A stretch of DNA of 13,302 nt from an uncultured Treponema sp. (lineage in GTDB: Bacteria; Spirochaetota; Spirochaetia; Treponematales; Treponemataceae), in assembly GCA_937885175.1 (NCBI GenBank), contig CAKZZO010000046.1, positions 1-13,302 on the forward strand. Direction: 5' to 3'. The position numbers and the translations under genes were made by a program. The notes under the pieces are model-generated. The model did not search any database. It worked only from the letters and a program-made list of their open reading frames with translations, and was not told the origin of the DNA. This document shows positions 1 through 7,286 of this stretch, piece after piece (the first letter of the stretch is position 1; each line of letters begins with the position of its first letter).

Positions 1-167
1 GTGCGAACCAGACGCGCTTTTCCGTAAGCGGACTCATTTTTTCGTTTTTGCTGAGACTCTTTTACCTGTGCCCTTTTTGTCCTACTTGTGAATGGATTAT
101 TATGCGTTTGCCCTGGAGCCGGGGCAAAGGCAGAAGATTTTTCTGTGCGGATGTGATACACTGGAGC

Positions 168-175
168 AAAGGAGG
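168..175 (+). promoter_or_regulatory. Strong Shine-Dalgarno that fixes the start of the CoA-binding gene
   Basis: The sequence AAAGGAGG ends 5 nt before the ATG at 181. An in-frame GTG at 175 lies inside this site, so it is unlikely to be the start. The ATG at 181 is therefore chosen. Confidence 0.75.
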
Positions 176-180
176 TGGTC

Positions 181-558
181 ATGGACTTACAGGAAATCAT
201 GCGGCAAGAGACATTTGCCCTTGCTGGCGACACGCTCAACGAAGAAAAATATGCCTACAAAATCAAGCAGGGACTTCTGGAACACGGATATAAGGTCTAT
301 GCGGTTGGAAAAGAACTGGCTGGTTTTAACGACATTCCAGACGACATTGACATCATCGACCTCTGCATCAATCCGGTCAAAGGACTTTCGCTGATAAAAG
401 AATGCACCAGACCGTTTAAATGCATAGTGATTCAACCCGGTGCGGAAAGCGATGAACTCCTTGCATATCTTGACGAAAAAAAACTTCCCTATATACAGGG
501 CTGTCTGCTCGTAGGATTGAGCCTATACGCAAAGGACAAAAAGCAGGCGCAGTCATGA
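181..558 (+). CDS. CoA-binding domain protein (YccU-like)
   Basis: A 125-aa soluble protein with no signal peptide. It matches the small single-domain CoA_binding_2 family (Rossmann-type fold). The segment LLEHGYKVYAVG around residues 35-46 corresponds to the family's GYxVyPVNP region. FNDIPDDIDIIDLC follows at about 50-63, and IQPGAESDEL and LPYIQGCLLVG near the C-terminus match the typical 'QpGaes' and final strand regions. The usual N-terminal glycine-rich loop (VGaS) is weakly kept, as LAGDTLN. Length fits the family, about 120-145 aa. Members bind CoA or a nucleotide, but their biochemical role is generally unknown. The stop overlaps the next start by 4 nt (ATGA), so it is probably translationally coupled to the methyltransferase. 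No convincing promoter was seen in positions 1-167. Confidence 0.85.
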   Translation: MDLQEIMRQETFALAGDTLNEEKYAYKIKQGLLEHGYKVYAVGKELAGFNDIPDDIDIIDLCINPVKGLSLIKECTRPFKCIVIQPGAESDELLAYLDEKKLPYIQGCLLVGLSLYAKDKKQAQS

Positions 559-1787
559 TTCTATCTGCCACGCTTTCCAAACCGACTGCCGCCGTCCGTG
601 AGACGCTGGGCAAGGACTTTATCCGCATAAAAATAAAACTAATCACCGCAAGCAGAGCAAAGAATGTGCAGGAAAAGGCGGCAGCTGACCAGCCCCTCTA
701 TTTTGCCGAGATGTTCACTAAAACGCAGGTCTTTCACAAAAAAATGACGGCGGCGGAAACGGAGGATTTTCTGGCGGCTCATGGGGGAAAGACTTTTCAT
801 TCCTGCGTGGAGTGCACCGAAACAGAAGAAATTACCATACTGGCAAACAAAAAGGGCAAGGTGTCACGTCTTTCCAGACCGCTTGGCGTGACAAAAATCC
901 ACCTTCTTCCGCCTAACCGCAGCAAAAACTATATCATCCCCGAAGGAAGTCCCGTGCCCTTTCTCGTGCATCTGGGCGTAATGACGGCAGAGGGAAAAGT
1001 AATTGCCGCAAAGCACGACAAATTCCGCCAGATAAACCGCTTTTTGGAATACGTGGACGACATTCTGGACGAAGTGCTTGCAGCACGAAAAGCCCGCCCC
1101 CTGAGCGAAAAATCTCCCCTGCGGGTGGTGGACTTTGGCTCAGGAAAATCCTATCTGACCTTTGCGGTGCAGTATTTTCTCTCGGAAATCCGCCATATTG
1201 ACTGCGAAATAATCGGGCTGGACCTAAAAGAAGACGTAATTGCCTACTGTTCAAAACTGGCTGCCCGACTGCAAATCAAGAACCTGCATTTTGCCGTGGG
1301 TGACATAGCCCGCTATGGAGAAGACGGCAGGTCGGACATCGTAATTACGCTCCACGCCTGCGATACTGCAACTGACTACGCCCTTGACTACGCCGTCCGC
1401 CATGGAACCACGGCAATCTTAAGCGTTCCCTGCTGCCAGCACGAACTAAACGACCAGCTGGACTACAAAAAGAATGTGGCGCAAGGAACAAACAGCGAAG
1501 CCCCTTCCCCCTTTGCTCCCCTCTTAAAGCACGGCATCCTAAAGGAACGCTTTGCCGCCCTTGCCACAGATGCCCTGCGGGCAGAGTATCTGGAAGCAGC
1601 GGGCTACAGAGTGCAGGTGCTGGAGTTTATCGACATGACCCACACACCCAAAAATCTTTTGATTCGTGCCCTACGGAAAGAAGCGAAAAGCGAAAGGTCT
1701 GCGGCAGGGGCAGAGGCAGATGCACTCACCAATGCACTGGGGCTGTCGCAGACCTTTGGGAAACTGCTAGGGGTTAGCGAAACATGA
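555..1787 (+). CDS. SAM-dependent methyltransferase (Methyltransf_32 / METTL25-like)
   Basis: A 410-aa cytosolic protein. The N-terminal half, to about residue 180, is a substrate-side region without a motif I know. A class I methyltransferase domain follows. Motif I is VVDFGSGKSYLTFA near residue 191, the acidic strand-2 motif is IIGLDLKE, and DIVITLHACDTATD follows. The diagnostic VPCCQHEL lies near residue 290, and THTPKNLLIRA near residue 361. The HACDTATD plus PCCQHEL combination is characteristic of the Methyltransf_32 family, which is shared by bacteria and eukaryotic METTL25/RRNAD-type proteins. The substrate is not established; RNA is plausible. The start overlaps the preceding stop (ATGA). 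The 3' end overlaps the convergent outer-membrane gene by 14 nt. Confidence 0.85.
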   Translation: MILSATLSKPTAAVRETLGKDFIRIKIKLITASRAKNVQEKAAADQPLYFAEMFTKTQVFHKKMTAAETEDFLAAHGGKTFHSCVECTETEEITILANKKGKVSRLSRPLGVTKIHLLPPNRSKNYIIPEGSPVPFLVHLGVMTAEGKVIAAKHDKFRQINRFLEYVDDILDEVLAARKARPLSEKSPLRVVDFGSGKSYLTFAVQYFLSEIRHIDCEIIGLDLKEDVIAYCSKLAARLQIKNLHFAVGDIARYGEDGRSDIVITLHACDTATDYALDYAVRHGTTAILSVPCCQHELNDQLDYKKNVAQGTNSEAPSPFAPLLKHGILKERFAALATDALRAEYLEAAGYRVQVLEFIDMTHTPKNLLIRALRKEAKSERSAAGAEADALTNALGLSQTFGKLLGVSET

Positions 1788-2466
1788 TTTGCAGACCGCC
1801 GCTTATCTGTAATCCGCGGGGAGTAAAAATTTTTACGCCGTCTGCTTTAAGTGCATTGAAGCCAATGTTATACCGTCCGTCAATGACCATTCCAACCTTT
1901 TGCCCGAACTTTATGGTCATACTGGCTCCAACAACCGCTCCCACCAGCACACGAGTATTTATAGGTAGTTCTGCCCAATCTCCAGTTTTTCCAATGGGAA
2001 ATGCAACCTGTAAACCTACAGCAGGCGTCAAAAGAAAATGACTTGTCTGAATTATATCAAATGTCAAAAGGAGAGGCACATTAAATGTACTGTAGGAAAT
2101 ATCTTTTTTGACATGGTATGCACTACCATCATAATTTTTGCTGAATTCAAATTTAAAACCGGTGACATTGTACACATATCCTACTTCTACTTGTGCTCCA
2201 AGTCTTTTTCCTAACGGATATTTTGCGAAGAATGTAAAACCGCCTCCTCCTCTACTCTTGGAACTTACATCACCTACGTACGCTGATGAGCCATACGCCT
2301 GTGTTATGGTCGTTTTCCACAGCGACCTAAAATCTTTCTCGTAGGTTGTTCCCGCAGACACTGAAAAAATTCCCCGCACTCCAAGGGCAATTCCTGTTGT
2401 CTGCTGTGCTGCGGCAAATGCCATCGCCATAAGTGCAACAATACCTACTGCAATAATCTTCTTCAT
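1774..2466 (-). CDS. Outer-membrane beta-barrel protein with signal peptide
   Basis: A 230-aa protein. It has a clear signal peptide: MKK, a hydrophobic stretch, then AAA|QQ with predicted cleavage after residue 20. The mature part is built of alternating hydrophobic/polar strands rich in Gly and aromatics, for example GGGGFTFFAKYPLGKRLGAQVEVGYVYN and VGMVIDGRYNIGF. This is the pattern of small OMP_b-brl-type porin-like barrels (about 8 strands). It ends IMFR, close to the usual terminal aromatic residue. A good ribosome site (GGAGGT, 7 nt before ATG) precedes it. It lies 44 nt downstream of the DUF799 gene and is probably the last gene of the CsgG cassette. Its 3' end overlaps the methyltransferase gene by 14 nt. 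Exact family not identified. Confidence 0.8.
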   Translation of the reverse strand: MKKIIAVGIVALMAMAFAAAQQTTGIALGVRGIFSVSAGTTYEKDFRSLWKTTITQAYGSSAYVGDVSSKSRGGGGFTFFAKYPLGKRLGAQVEVGYVYNVTGFKFEFSKNYDGSAYHVKKDISYSTFNVPLLLTFDIIQTSHFLLTPAVGLQVAFPIGKTGDWAELPINTRVLVGAVVGASMTIKFGQKVGMVIDGRYNIGFNALKADGVKIFTPRGLQISGGLQIMFR

Positions 2467-2510
2467 AAAAATACCTCCAAAACTCCGCGTACATGCGAGT
2501 TTATTCTTGT

Positions 2511-3224
2511 TTAATATGGCAGCTGGTTCAGTTTCACGCTAAACTTAACGTTTTCGTCACCGGCAGCTTCTGCGCCATCCACGTTGAATTTTGCCGCATT
2601 GTATTTTCCTGCGGGTAAATCGCTTGCCAATGTCGTATAATTACAGGCACGGGCAACACGCACATAGTCTGTCAATGCCGTCTGTGCAACGGTTAAAGCG
2701 GCCTGCAGTGCAAGCCCCAAAAGTCCGCCACCACTAGATTGTGCCGCAGTGTCACAGGTAAATGTGCTTTCACGGTGGTACACGATTTCTCCCGTCGCTG
2801 TGGAACGGAACTTGTAGTCAATACCCACAACAACACGTGCCGGCATGACGTGCTTTTCCCACTTGGTAATGGTCGTAAACAGAAGCAAATCCGCGCCAAA
2901 GGTAGTACCGAATTTTGCAATGTCACCGTTTACAAACATTTCCGAGTCATAGGCACTTTCTGTCTGCAGGGTTTCCATGGCAAGCAAAGAGGGATAGACA
3001 TAGTAGCCCTGGTCAGCAAGCGTCTGATTCAACGTGTAGTAAAAGTAATCTTTTGCATCCACGTTTGAAGTCGTATTGATAGGTGGCATGACAAGAATTG
3101 ACACAGGCGGTTTTTCCCCGTACATTCCGCTATAAACTTCCGACTTCAATCCTCTGGTCGTTCCGCAAGAAACAAACAGCAATGCAAGCGCAAGTGCACT
3201 CAAAAAAAACATATTCTTTTTCAT
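2511..3224 (-). CDS. DUF799 family lipoprotein (GNA1162-like)
   Basis: A 237-aa lipoprotein. The signal peptide ends in the lipobox FVSC, with acylated Cys20 followed by GTT. The mature region has the DUF799 signature: VSILVMPPINTTSNVDAKDY near residue 42, LADQGYYVYPSLLA, then FGADLLLFTTITKWEK and YKFRSTATGEIVYH. The last third has an Ala/Gly-rich stretch (SSGGGLLGLALQAALTVAQTAL) where the family usually has a helix. In Neisseria the homologue GNA1162 is an outer-membrane lipoprotein encoded beside DUF4810 and CsgG-like genes; its function is unknown. The same order appears here. The start overlaps the DUF4810 stop by 4 nt (ATGA), implying coupled translation. The site AGAGGA lies about 8 nt upstream of the ATG. 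Confidence 0.88.
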   Translation of the reverse strand: MKKNMFFLSALALALLFVSCGTTRGLKSEVYSGMYGEKPPVSILVMPPINTTSNVDAKDYFYYTLNQTLADQGYYVYPSLLAMETLQTESAYDSEMFVNGDIAKFGTTFGADLLLFTTITKWEKHVMPARVVVGIDYKFRSTATGEIVYHRESTFTCDTAAQSSGGGLLGLALQAALTVAQTALTDYVRVARACNYTTLASDLPAGKYNAAKFNVDGAEAAGDENVKFSVKLNQLPY

Positions 3225-3577
3225 CGCTCAATCCTCTTAATGATGCTGTCGATAAATGCCGCTGATTCTGGATACAATTCCTTTTCCTTCAGAAGCAAGT
3301 CTTTTCCTTCTGCCACCTTGCCGCTCTTCACAAGCATGTAACCATAGTCAGCACACACTCCCGGCGGAACCGTCTGGCGAATCGAATCTGCCTGTCCGTC
3401 CATAATTTTCTGGTAGACTTCAAGCAGTCTTGCATTGGAATCCTCATCTCCCGCCTTGACATACTCGTAGGTAGTATTCGTGTAGCCGTACCAGTTGTAC
3501 ATGACTGGTGTGCTTCCGCATGATGCCAAAATCACGAGTCCTGTAGCAATCAAAGCCCAAAAACCTATTCTCCTCAT
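3221..3577 (-). CDS. DUF4810 family lipoprotein
   Basis: A 118-aa protein. The signal peptide ends in lipobox LASC, with lipidated Cys20 followed by GST. The mature part starts YNWYGYTNTTYEYV, matching the family's YxWgxYexxly opening. It continues through LLEVYQKIMD and VPPGVCADYGYMLVKSGKVAEGKDLLLKEKELYPESAAFIDSIIKRI. That last stretch is a TPR-like helical pair with the conserved PPG and the YPES...F motif of DUF4810. Function is unknown in the family, but it is consistently encoded with CsgG- and DUF799-type lipoproteins, as here. A GGAGGT site precedes the ATG. It overlaps both neighbours by 4 nt, so the three genes are translationally chained. Confidence 0.88.
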   Translation of the reverse strand: MRRIGFWALIATGLVILASCGSTPVMYNWYGYTNTTYEYVKAGDEDSNARLLEVYQKIMDGQADSIRQTVPPGVCADYGYMLVKSGKVAEGKDLLLKEKELYPESAAFIDSIIKRIER

Positions 3578-3927
3578 GGAACCTCCACGATTTTCACCTG
3601 ATTAGCCGAGGCAAAAATCTTTTTCTTTAGGATGACATTGCCGCCGGATAGCACTTCAATGTCGTGTGCTCCGACTGCAATTTTGTAACTGTATTCATTT
3701 TTTACTGCCCGCTGCTGAATATCGTTTACTTCTGCCTCAAAGGAATCTTTTCCGTCAAGGACAACAGTCACCGTACCGTATCTTCCCGTGTCACCAGAAA
3801 TCTGAAGATATGCAACAGTCTCCATACCAGATGCCGTAGTACGGGCACTTTCGCAAGCAATAAACGACACACAAACACATGCCACGGCAAGCACCGTAAA
3901 AGCAAGGCTCCTCATTCGAATTTTCAT
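3574..3927 (-). CDS. Small putative lipoprotein with a PEGA-like beta domain
   Basis: A 117-aa protein. The signal peptide ends in FIAC, with predicted lipidated Cys25 followed by ES. The mature region of about 90 residues looks all-beta. YSYKIAVGAHDIEVLSGGNVILKKKIFASANQVKIVEVP at the C-terminus resembles PEGA-type surface domains (YxxxPGxHxixvxxxG...k.i.v....v.i.vp). I do not recognise a named family, and the PEGA resemblance is a judgement by eye. A GGGAGG site sits in the 15-nt gap after the CsgG gene, about 6 nt before the ATG. The stop overlaps the DUF4810 start by 4 nt. It is an extra member compared with the known CsgG-DUF4810-DUF799 trio. An internal ATG at codon 5 would still give a lipoprotein. 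Confidence 0.75.
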   Translation of the reverse strand: MKIRMRSLAFTVLAVACVCVSFIACESARTTASGMETVAYLQISGDTGRYGTVTVVLDGKDSFEAEVNDIQQRAVKNEYSYKIAVGAHDIEVLSGGNVILKKKIFASANQVKIVEVP

Positions 3928-3942
3928 GTCTGCCTCCCATTC

Positions 3943-4884
3943 CTATTTTTTGACTTCTTGAATCACGTATGAAGTCAGCGCATTCCTGTCTACCGTGCCC
4001 GCCAAATCAACGATGGAATACTCATTGTTCTTGTCCTCGCCACCAGTCATCAGAACCGTAACTGTTCCCACCTGTGTGCCGGGAAGTTCCATCATCATGC
4101 CAGTCTGCGGATTCTTAACCTGTTTTCCGCGTTTTATGACGGCAAAAGTATCGCCCTGCTTGATTCCCTGTGACTTTCCTCCAGAGATGATAACCGCATC
4201 GTTGTCATACGAAAGAAAATAAGACTTCCAAGGACGATCCATACAATTGTTGATGATGTTTTCGACTAGCTGGGAAATTGCCGCATCAATCGCCTTGTCG
4301 CTCAGTGTTGCGTCAAAGCCAGCCTGTCCGCCAAAGCCGAATGTGGTAGACGCTTCAGTTTCCGCAGTTCCGTTTGCCTCTTCCGAGTAGATAATCTGCC
4401 CTGTAGAAACATCCACCAGGCGAATGCTCACCCCCGCCTCAACCGTCTGCCGCTTGGTACGGGAAACAAGACCTGATTCACCAGTGTTCTTGCGGCCGTA
4501 CTTTGTAAGCGAACCGATAATCAGAAAATCCGCGCCCAATGATTGTGTCGTCAGCCCCGTCAACTGCCGCTCTGCGTTAATCGCATCAAGGTCAGACCGT
4601 TCCAAAAGGATAAACTTCTCCGTGGAAGCCAGTTTTGCAGAAAGAATATCCACCGTCTGCTTGCCCAGCGGGTCATTTTCCCTGTCATAGAAGGCTCCTT
4701 TTGCATAAGTCGTCTCGTTTGAAAAACGGGCAATCGCCACCTTGCGTTTCAGTCCTGTATAGGATGCGGCAGGGGCAGCTTTTTGTGATGATGGCGTGCT
4801 TTTCGCCACCATATCCGGGTTTGATGATACACAGCCTGAAAAAATCAGAAGCACACACATCAGGGGCACCAGTATACGAATCAT
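3943..4884 (-). CDS. CsgG-family outer-membrane lipoprotein
   Basis: A 313-aa lipoprotein and first gene of the envelope cassette. Lipobox FSGC gives acylated Cys18, then a Ser/Ala/Pro-rich linker to about residue 44. The CsgG-type domain follows: KRKVAIARFSNET, KFILLERSDLDAINAERQLTGL, SLGADFLIIGSLTKYG, VEAGVSIRLVDVSTGQIIYSEEANG, then DKAIDAAISQLVENIINN. From about residue 225 there is a second domain, VIISGGKSQGIKQGDTFAVIKRGKQVKNPQTGMMMELPGTQVGTVTV. It resembles the FlgT C-terminal type of small beta domain. CsgG itself is a nonameric outer-membrane secretion channel; whether this protein forms a pore is inference. A strong GAGGAGG site lies 5 nt from the ATG. Promoter and operator lie directly upstream. 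Confidence 0.88.
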   Translation of the reverse strand: MIRILVPLMCVLLIFSGCVSSNPDMVAKSTPSSQKAAPAASYTGLKRKVAIARFSNETTYAKGAFYDRENDPLGKQTVDILSAKLASTEKFILLERSDLDAINAERQLTGLTTQSLGADFLIIGSLTKYGRKNTGESGLVSRTKRQTVEAGVSIRLVDVSTGQIIYSEEANGTAETEASTTFGFGGQAGFDATLSDKAIDAAISQLVENIINNCMDRPWKSYFLSYDNDAVIISGGKSQGIKQGDTFAVIKRGKQVKNPQTGMMMELPGTQVGTVTVLMTGGEDKNNEYSIVDLAGTVDRNALTSYVIQEVKK

Positions 4885-4903
4885 ACCTTCCTCCTCATTC
4901 GTT

Positions 4904-4947
4904 TATCCGAAGTAATATAATACGGATATCCGTAATATATTATACGG
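4904..4947. promoter_or_regulatory. Probable operator: CCG/CGG half-site cluster with a 14-bp palindrome
   Basis: A perfect palindrome, TACGGATATCCGTA, occupies 4921-4934. Around it are two direct copies of TATCCG-N-TACGG, at 4904-4925 and 4927-4947, each itself an imperfect inverted pair. The cluster overlaps the -10 box and predicted start site of the CsgG promoter. It lies between that gene and the divergent XRE regulator. The natural inference is a repressor-binding region for that regulator. The protein-site pairing is not proven by sequence alone. Confidence 0.65.
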
Positions 4948-4966
4948 CTTTTTTGCTATTTTGCAA
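4939..4966 (-). promoter_or_regulatory. Promoter of the CsgG cassette
   Basis: On the minus strand a perfect -10 (TATAAT, 4944-4939) lies 16 bp from TTGCAA at 4966-4961 (4 of 6 matches to TTGACA). The start site would fall near 4932, inside the palindromic operator, about 48 nt before the CsgG ATG. TTGCAA is self-complementary, so it could also serve as a -35 for the opposite strand, but no clear plus-strand -10 follows it. Confidence 0.7.
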
Positions 4967-5014
4967 CGGAAAAATGAAGTAAAAATAACGTGTTTGAGAA
5001 GTGTTTTGCATTTT

Positions 5015-5320
5015 ATGGATGTTTTAGAAAAAATTCGTACGCTAAAGCTTGAACGCGGTTGGTCAGAATATCAACTTGCAGAAAAAGCGGGGATTACCCA
5101 ATCTACTATATCTACCTGGTTCAGAACAAAAAATCTGCCGACGATTCCATCATTGGAAAAAATCTGTGCGGCATTTAACATTTCACTTGCGCAGTTCTTT
5201 TTTGAGGATGGCGACACGCAGACCGTACTGACCGAAAAGCAAGCCCGACTGCTGCATCACTTTAATCGACTGACTGAAAAACAGCAGAACGACTTATTGC
5301 AACTGCTGTCAGATTTATGA
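5015..5320 (+). CDS. XRE-family (Cro/CI-type HTH) transcriptional regulator
   Basis: A 101-aa protein. Residues about 5-60 form a Cro/CI helix-turn-helix domain: IRTLKLERGWSEYQLAEKAGITQSTISTWFRTKNLPTIPSLEKICAAFNISLAQFF, with the recognition helix around QSTISTWF. The short C-terminal tail (LTEKQARLLHHFNRLTEKQQNDLLQLL) is the kind of helical tail common after small XRE domains, possibly for dimerisation. The reading frame stays open upstream to a TTG at 4961. I prefer ATG 5015 because MDVLEKIRTLK is a standard start for this family. No good Shine-Dalgarno is seen. It is divergent from the CsgG cassette, with the half-site cluster between, so it probably controls that cassette and perhaps itself. 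Confidence 0.88.
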   Translation: MDVLEKIRTLKLERGWSEYQLAEKAGITQSTISTWFRTKNLPTIPSLEKICAAFNISLAQFFFEDGDTQTVLTEKQARLLHHFNRLTEKQQNDLLQLLSDL

Positions 5321-5333
5321 AGGCTTTCGCTTC

Positions 5334-6152
5334 CTACAAAACCCACTCCTGCAAAAACCGTCCTACGCCGTCGTGTTCATTGTCGTAGGCGGTGGTGTAG
5401 CGGGCAATGCGCTTGATTTCGTCCAGTCCGTTTTTCATAGCGACAGAATGGGCCGCAAGGCGAATCATGCTTTCGTCGTTCATGCTGTCGCCAAAAGCCA
5501 TGGTTTCTTCCTGGGGAATCTGCAAGATGCGGGCCAATTCCAAAAGCGCCTCACCTTTTCCGCAGCGGGAGGGCATGATTTCCAAAAAGTAGGGCTTGCT
5601 GATAAAAATAACGGCCTTATCACCCAAATCGCGCTTTAGGTCAGCCTGAAACCGCTGCAATTTTTCGGGGTCGCCGGGAACAACCATCTTGCTCTGGCCG
5701 TTCTTGATAAAATCTGCAAAATCTTCCCGCACCTGCATCTTGAGGCCGCAGAGTTTTACGTCTACGCGCGTCCATTCATTGTCTTTGGACGGATAAATGG
5801 TGCTGGGGTCATAGACCTGACAGGGAAGATTTCGTTTTTCCGCCTCACGGAAGACTGACAGAAGCACTTCTCCATCTACCTTCCGCGTAAAAATCTGCTG
5901 GCGGATATGCATGTCGTAAATGGTCGCTCCGTTCATGGCGATAATGTAGCGGCCAGCCTGCGTACCCGCAATATTCAACTGTCTCACATAGGGCAAGATG
6001 GCATTTTCCGCGCGTCCTGAACACATGACCACATAAATTCCCCGGCGGGCACATTCCTGCAAGGTCTCTGCGGTAAGGGGCGTGATTTTGAGTTCGTGAT
6101 TTAAAAGCGTGTCGTCCAAGTCCAGTGCTATGATTTTTACGTCCAGTTTCAT
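5334..6152 (-). CDS. Cof-type HAD-IIB phosphatase
   Basis: A 272-aa cytosolic hydrolase of the HAD superfamily. Motif I is IIALDLDDTLL (nucleophile D11, acid/base D13), motif II is VVMCSGR, and motif III/IV is CGKGEALLEL followed by FGDSMNDESMI. The cap sits between motifs II and III, as in Cof/YidA proteins. These dephosphorylate sugar phosphates and similar small metabolites; the substrate here is unknown. The frame is open for 43 more codons upstream, but that extension is not conserved-looking. The start at 6152 matches the family's usual N-terminus (MKLDVKIIALDLDDT). There is no Shine-Dalgarno: an extended -10 sits 7 nt upstream, so the mRNA may be leaderless. It is convergent with the XRE gene, separated by 13 nt. 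Confidence 0.9.
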   Translation of the reverse strand: MKLDVKIIALDLDDTLLNHELKITPLTAETLQECARRGIYVVMCSGRAENAILPYVRQLNIAGTQAGRYIIAMNGATIYDMHIRQQIFTRKVDGEVLLSVFREAEKRNLPCQVYDPSTIYPSKDNEWTRVDVKLCGLKMQVREDFADFIKNGQSKMVVPGDPEKLQRFQADLKRDLGDKAVIFISKPYFLEIMPSRCGKGEALLELARILQIPQEETMAFGDSMNDESMIRLAAHSVAMKNGLDEIKRIARYTTAYDNEHDGVGRFLQEWVL

Positions 6153-6159
6153 GCAATAA

Positions 6160-6168
6160 GTATACCAC
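6160..6168 (-). promoter_or_regulatory. Extended -10 promoter for the HAD gene (leaderless)
   Basis: The minus strand reads TGGTATACT, then TTATTGC, then ATG. The -10 therefore ends 7 nt before the start codon, placing transcription initiation at or next to the A of ATG. The -35 region is weak (TGTAGA at 17 bp), as expected for a TGn extended -10. Confidence 0.65.
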
Positions 6169-6205
6169 AAAATCGTATGCTTTCTACAGAATTTTGCCGA
6201 TAATA

Positions 6206-6214
6206 TGATATACT
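6206..6214 (+). promoter_or_regulatory. Extended -10 promoter for the lipoprotein gene
   Basis: TGATATACT on the plus strand, with a predicted start near 6221. This gives a leader of about 20 nt that contains a purine-rich site (GGGGGAAAG) just before ATG 6242. It is divergent from the HAD promoter 37 bp away. Confidence 0.6.
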
Positions 6215-6241
6215 TGTAGGTGTATTTTTTTGGGGGAAAGC

Positions 6242-7258
6242 ATGAAGAAAGTTCCTGTACTATCCTGTATTTTTCTGGCATTTGCTGCCTTTTCTATCAT
6301 TACCGCCTGTGTGGTAAACGGCGACAAGAATGAGATAACCGCGCCTACCATTCGCAAATTGAGCGACAAAAATGTTTCAATCAGCTTTAACTCTCTCAGC
6401 GGTATGAGTTACGCAAACATTTTCAGGCAACGATGCGATGATGACGACAAGTTTGAAAGCATAAAGGAAACGGTAAATATCGGCCAGGTCATTCCTTCAG
6501 ATGCGGGAAACCTGACAAACTCCTTCAACTTCATTGATGAATTTGTTGAAAGCGGTGTCTATTACCGCTATTTTGTCCGCTACTACAAGGACAATTATTA
6601 CTCCTACACCGGCTACAGTCCGGCAATCACCCTGACCGCTGGTGTCGGCGAAGCAAACCTGACGGCAAAAAATGACGATGACACTAGCTCCGACAAAGCT
6701 GCAAGCACCTACCACAACAACAAAGTAGAGGATTCCTATACGCTGGAACTGACAAAATCCATCACAGTACCAGTGAGTGCAGATGACACGAAATTCACGG
6801 ATCTCTATTATGTCATCAGCAATGGCACGAACGTCAAGCCCTACCGCTTTGCAGAGGCGGATGAAACCACGGGCATAGTCGATAGCGGAAGAAAAACAAA
6901 CGACTTGCGTATATTCCTGCTGGATTCCTTTTTGGGAAAGGCTATTTACGTTGAGGGTATCATTGCGGTAAAAAAGACCCAGAATGAAACCACCCCGGAC
7001 AAGACAAATCCCTACTACACAAGTTATTACTGGACTAAACCAATCGGCATAGAAATCACGCTGAATGAAACCTATCGGGATGCAAGCGGGAAAAACCAGA
7101 CAAACCAAGGTTCTGCCATAAAAAACGAAATTGTCGTGCCCAAAATTGACGACCGCACCAATAATTTTGACTACAATCCGTCTACAAAACTGATTGCGCC
7201 GACAAGAAATCTCCTCACTGCAGATGACGGGGCACTGCTGGACATAAGTCCCCTGTAA
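6242..7258 (+). CDS. Unrecognised Treponema-type lipoprotein
   Basis: A 338-aa protein I cannot assign to a family. It starts MKKVPVLSC with a signal peptide ending in ITAC, so Cys23 is the likely lipidated residue. After APTIRKLSDKNVSISFNSLSGMSYANIFRQ, the sequence looks like a fibronectin-III or beta-sandwich style segment. Many short polar, Tyr/Asn/Asp-rich strands follow (YYRYFVRYYKDNYYSYTGYSPAITL; YYVISNGTNVKPYRF; NPYYTSYYWTKPIGIEITL). This suggests an exposed all-beta lipoprotein. The start at ATG 6242 is preferred over TTG 6230 because it places the purine-rich site in front and a clean signal peptide at the N-terminus. It is transcribed divergently from the HAD gene and converges on the TetR gene with a 28-nt gap. 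Confidence 0.75.
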   Translation: MKKVPVLSCIFLAFAAFSIITACVVNGDKNEITAPTIRKLSDKNVSISFNSLSGMSYANIFRQRCDDDDKFESIKETVNIGQVIPSDAGNLTNSFNFIDEFVESGVYYRYFVRYYKDNYYSYTGYSPAITLTAGVGEANLTAKNDDDTSSDKAASTYHNNKVEDSYTLELTKSITVPVSADDTKFTDLYYVISNGTNVKPYRFAEADETTGIVDSGRKTNDLRIFLLDSFLGKAIYVEGIIAVKKTQNETTPDKTNPYYTSYYWTKPIGIEITLNETYRDASGKNQTNQGSAIKNEIVVPKIDDRTNNFDYNPSTKLIAPTRNLLTADDGALLDISPL

Positions 7259-7286
7259 TCCCGCACACATGGTACGGCAAGCATGA

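Noticed and set aside
1..37. Possible start of a divergent minus-strand gene (ATG at 37, reading MSPLTEKRVWFA off the left edge)
   Set aside because: Only 12 codons are visible, with no ribosome site and no -10 at leaderless spacing. It cannot be supported from this window.
92..394. 100-codon plus-strand frame starting MDYYAFALEPG
   Set aside because: It overlaps the well-supported CoA-binding gene in another frame, has no ribosome site and shows no family resemblance.
2482..2500. Bulged inverted repeat between the DUF799 and beta-barrel genes (ACTCcGC...GCGAGT)
   Set aside because: The stem is short, has a bulge, and lacks a clean T-run. It is too weak to call a terminator or promoter element, so the barrel gene is left in the operon.
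4961..5014. TTG start extending the XRE regulator by 18 codons
   Set aside because: The TTG is part of the TTGCAA -35 element of the opposite promoter, and the extra residues do not resemble an XRE N-terminus.
6153..6281. 43-codon N-terminal extension of the HAD phosphatase
   Set aside because: The extension covers both divergent promoters, and the family start at MKLDVKIIALDLDDT fits better.
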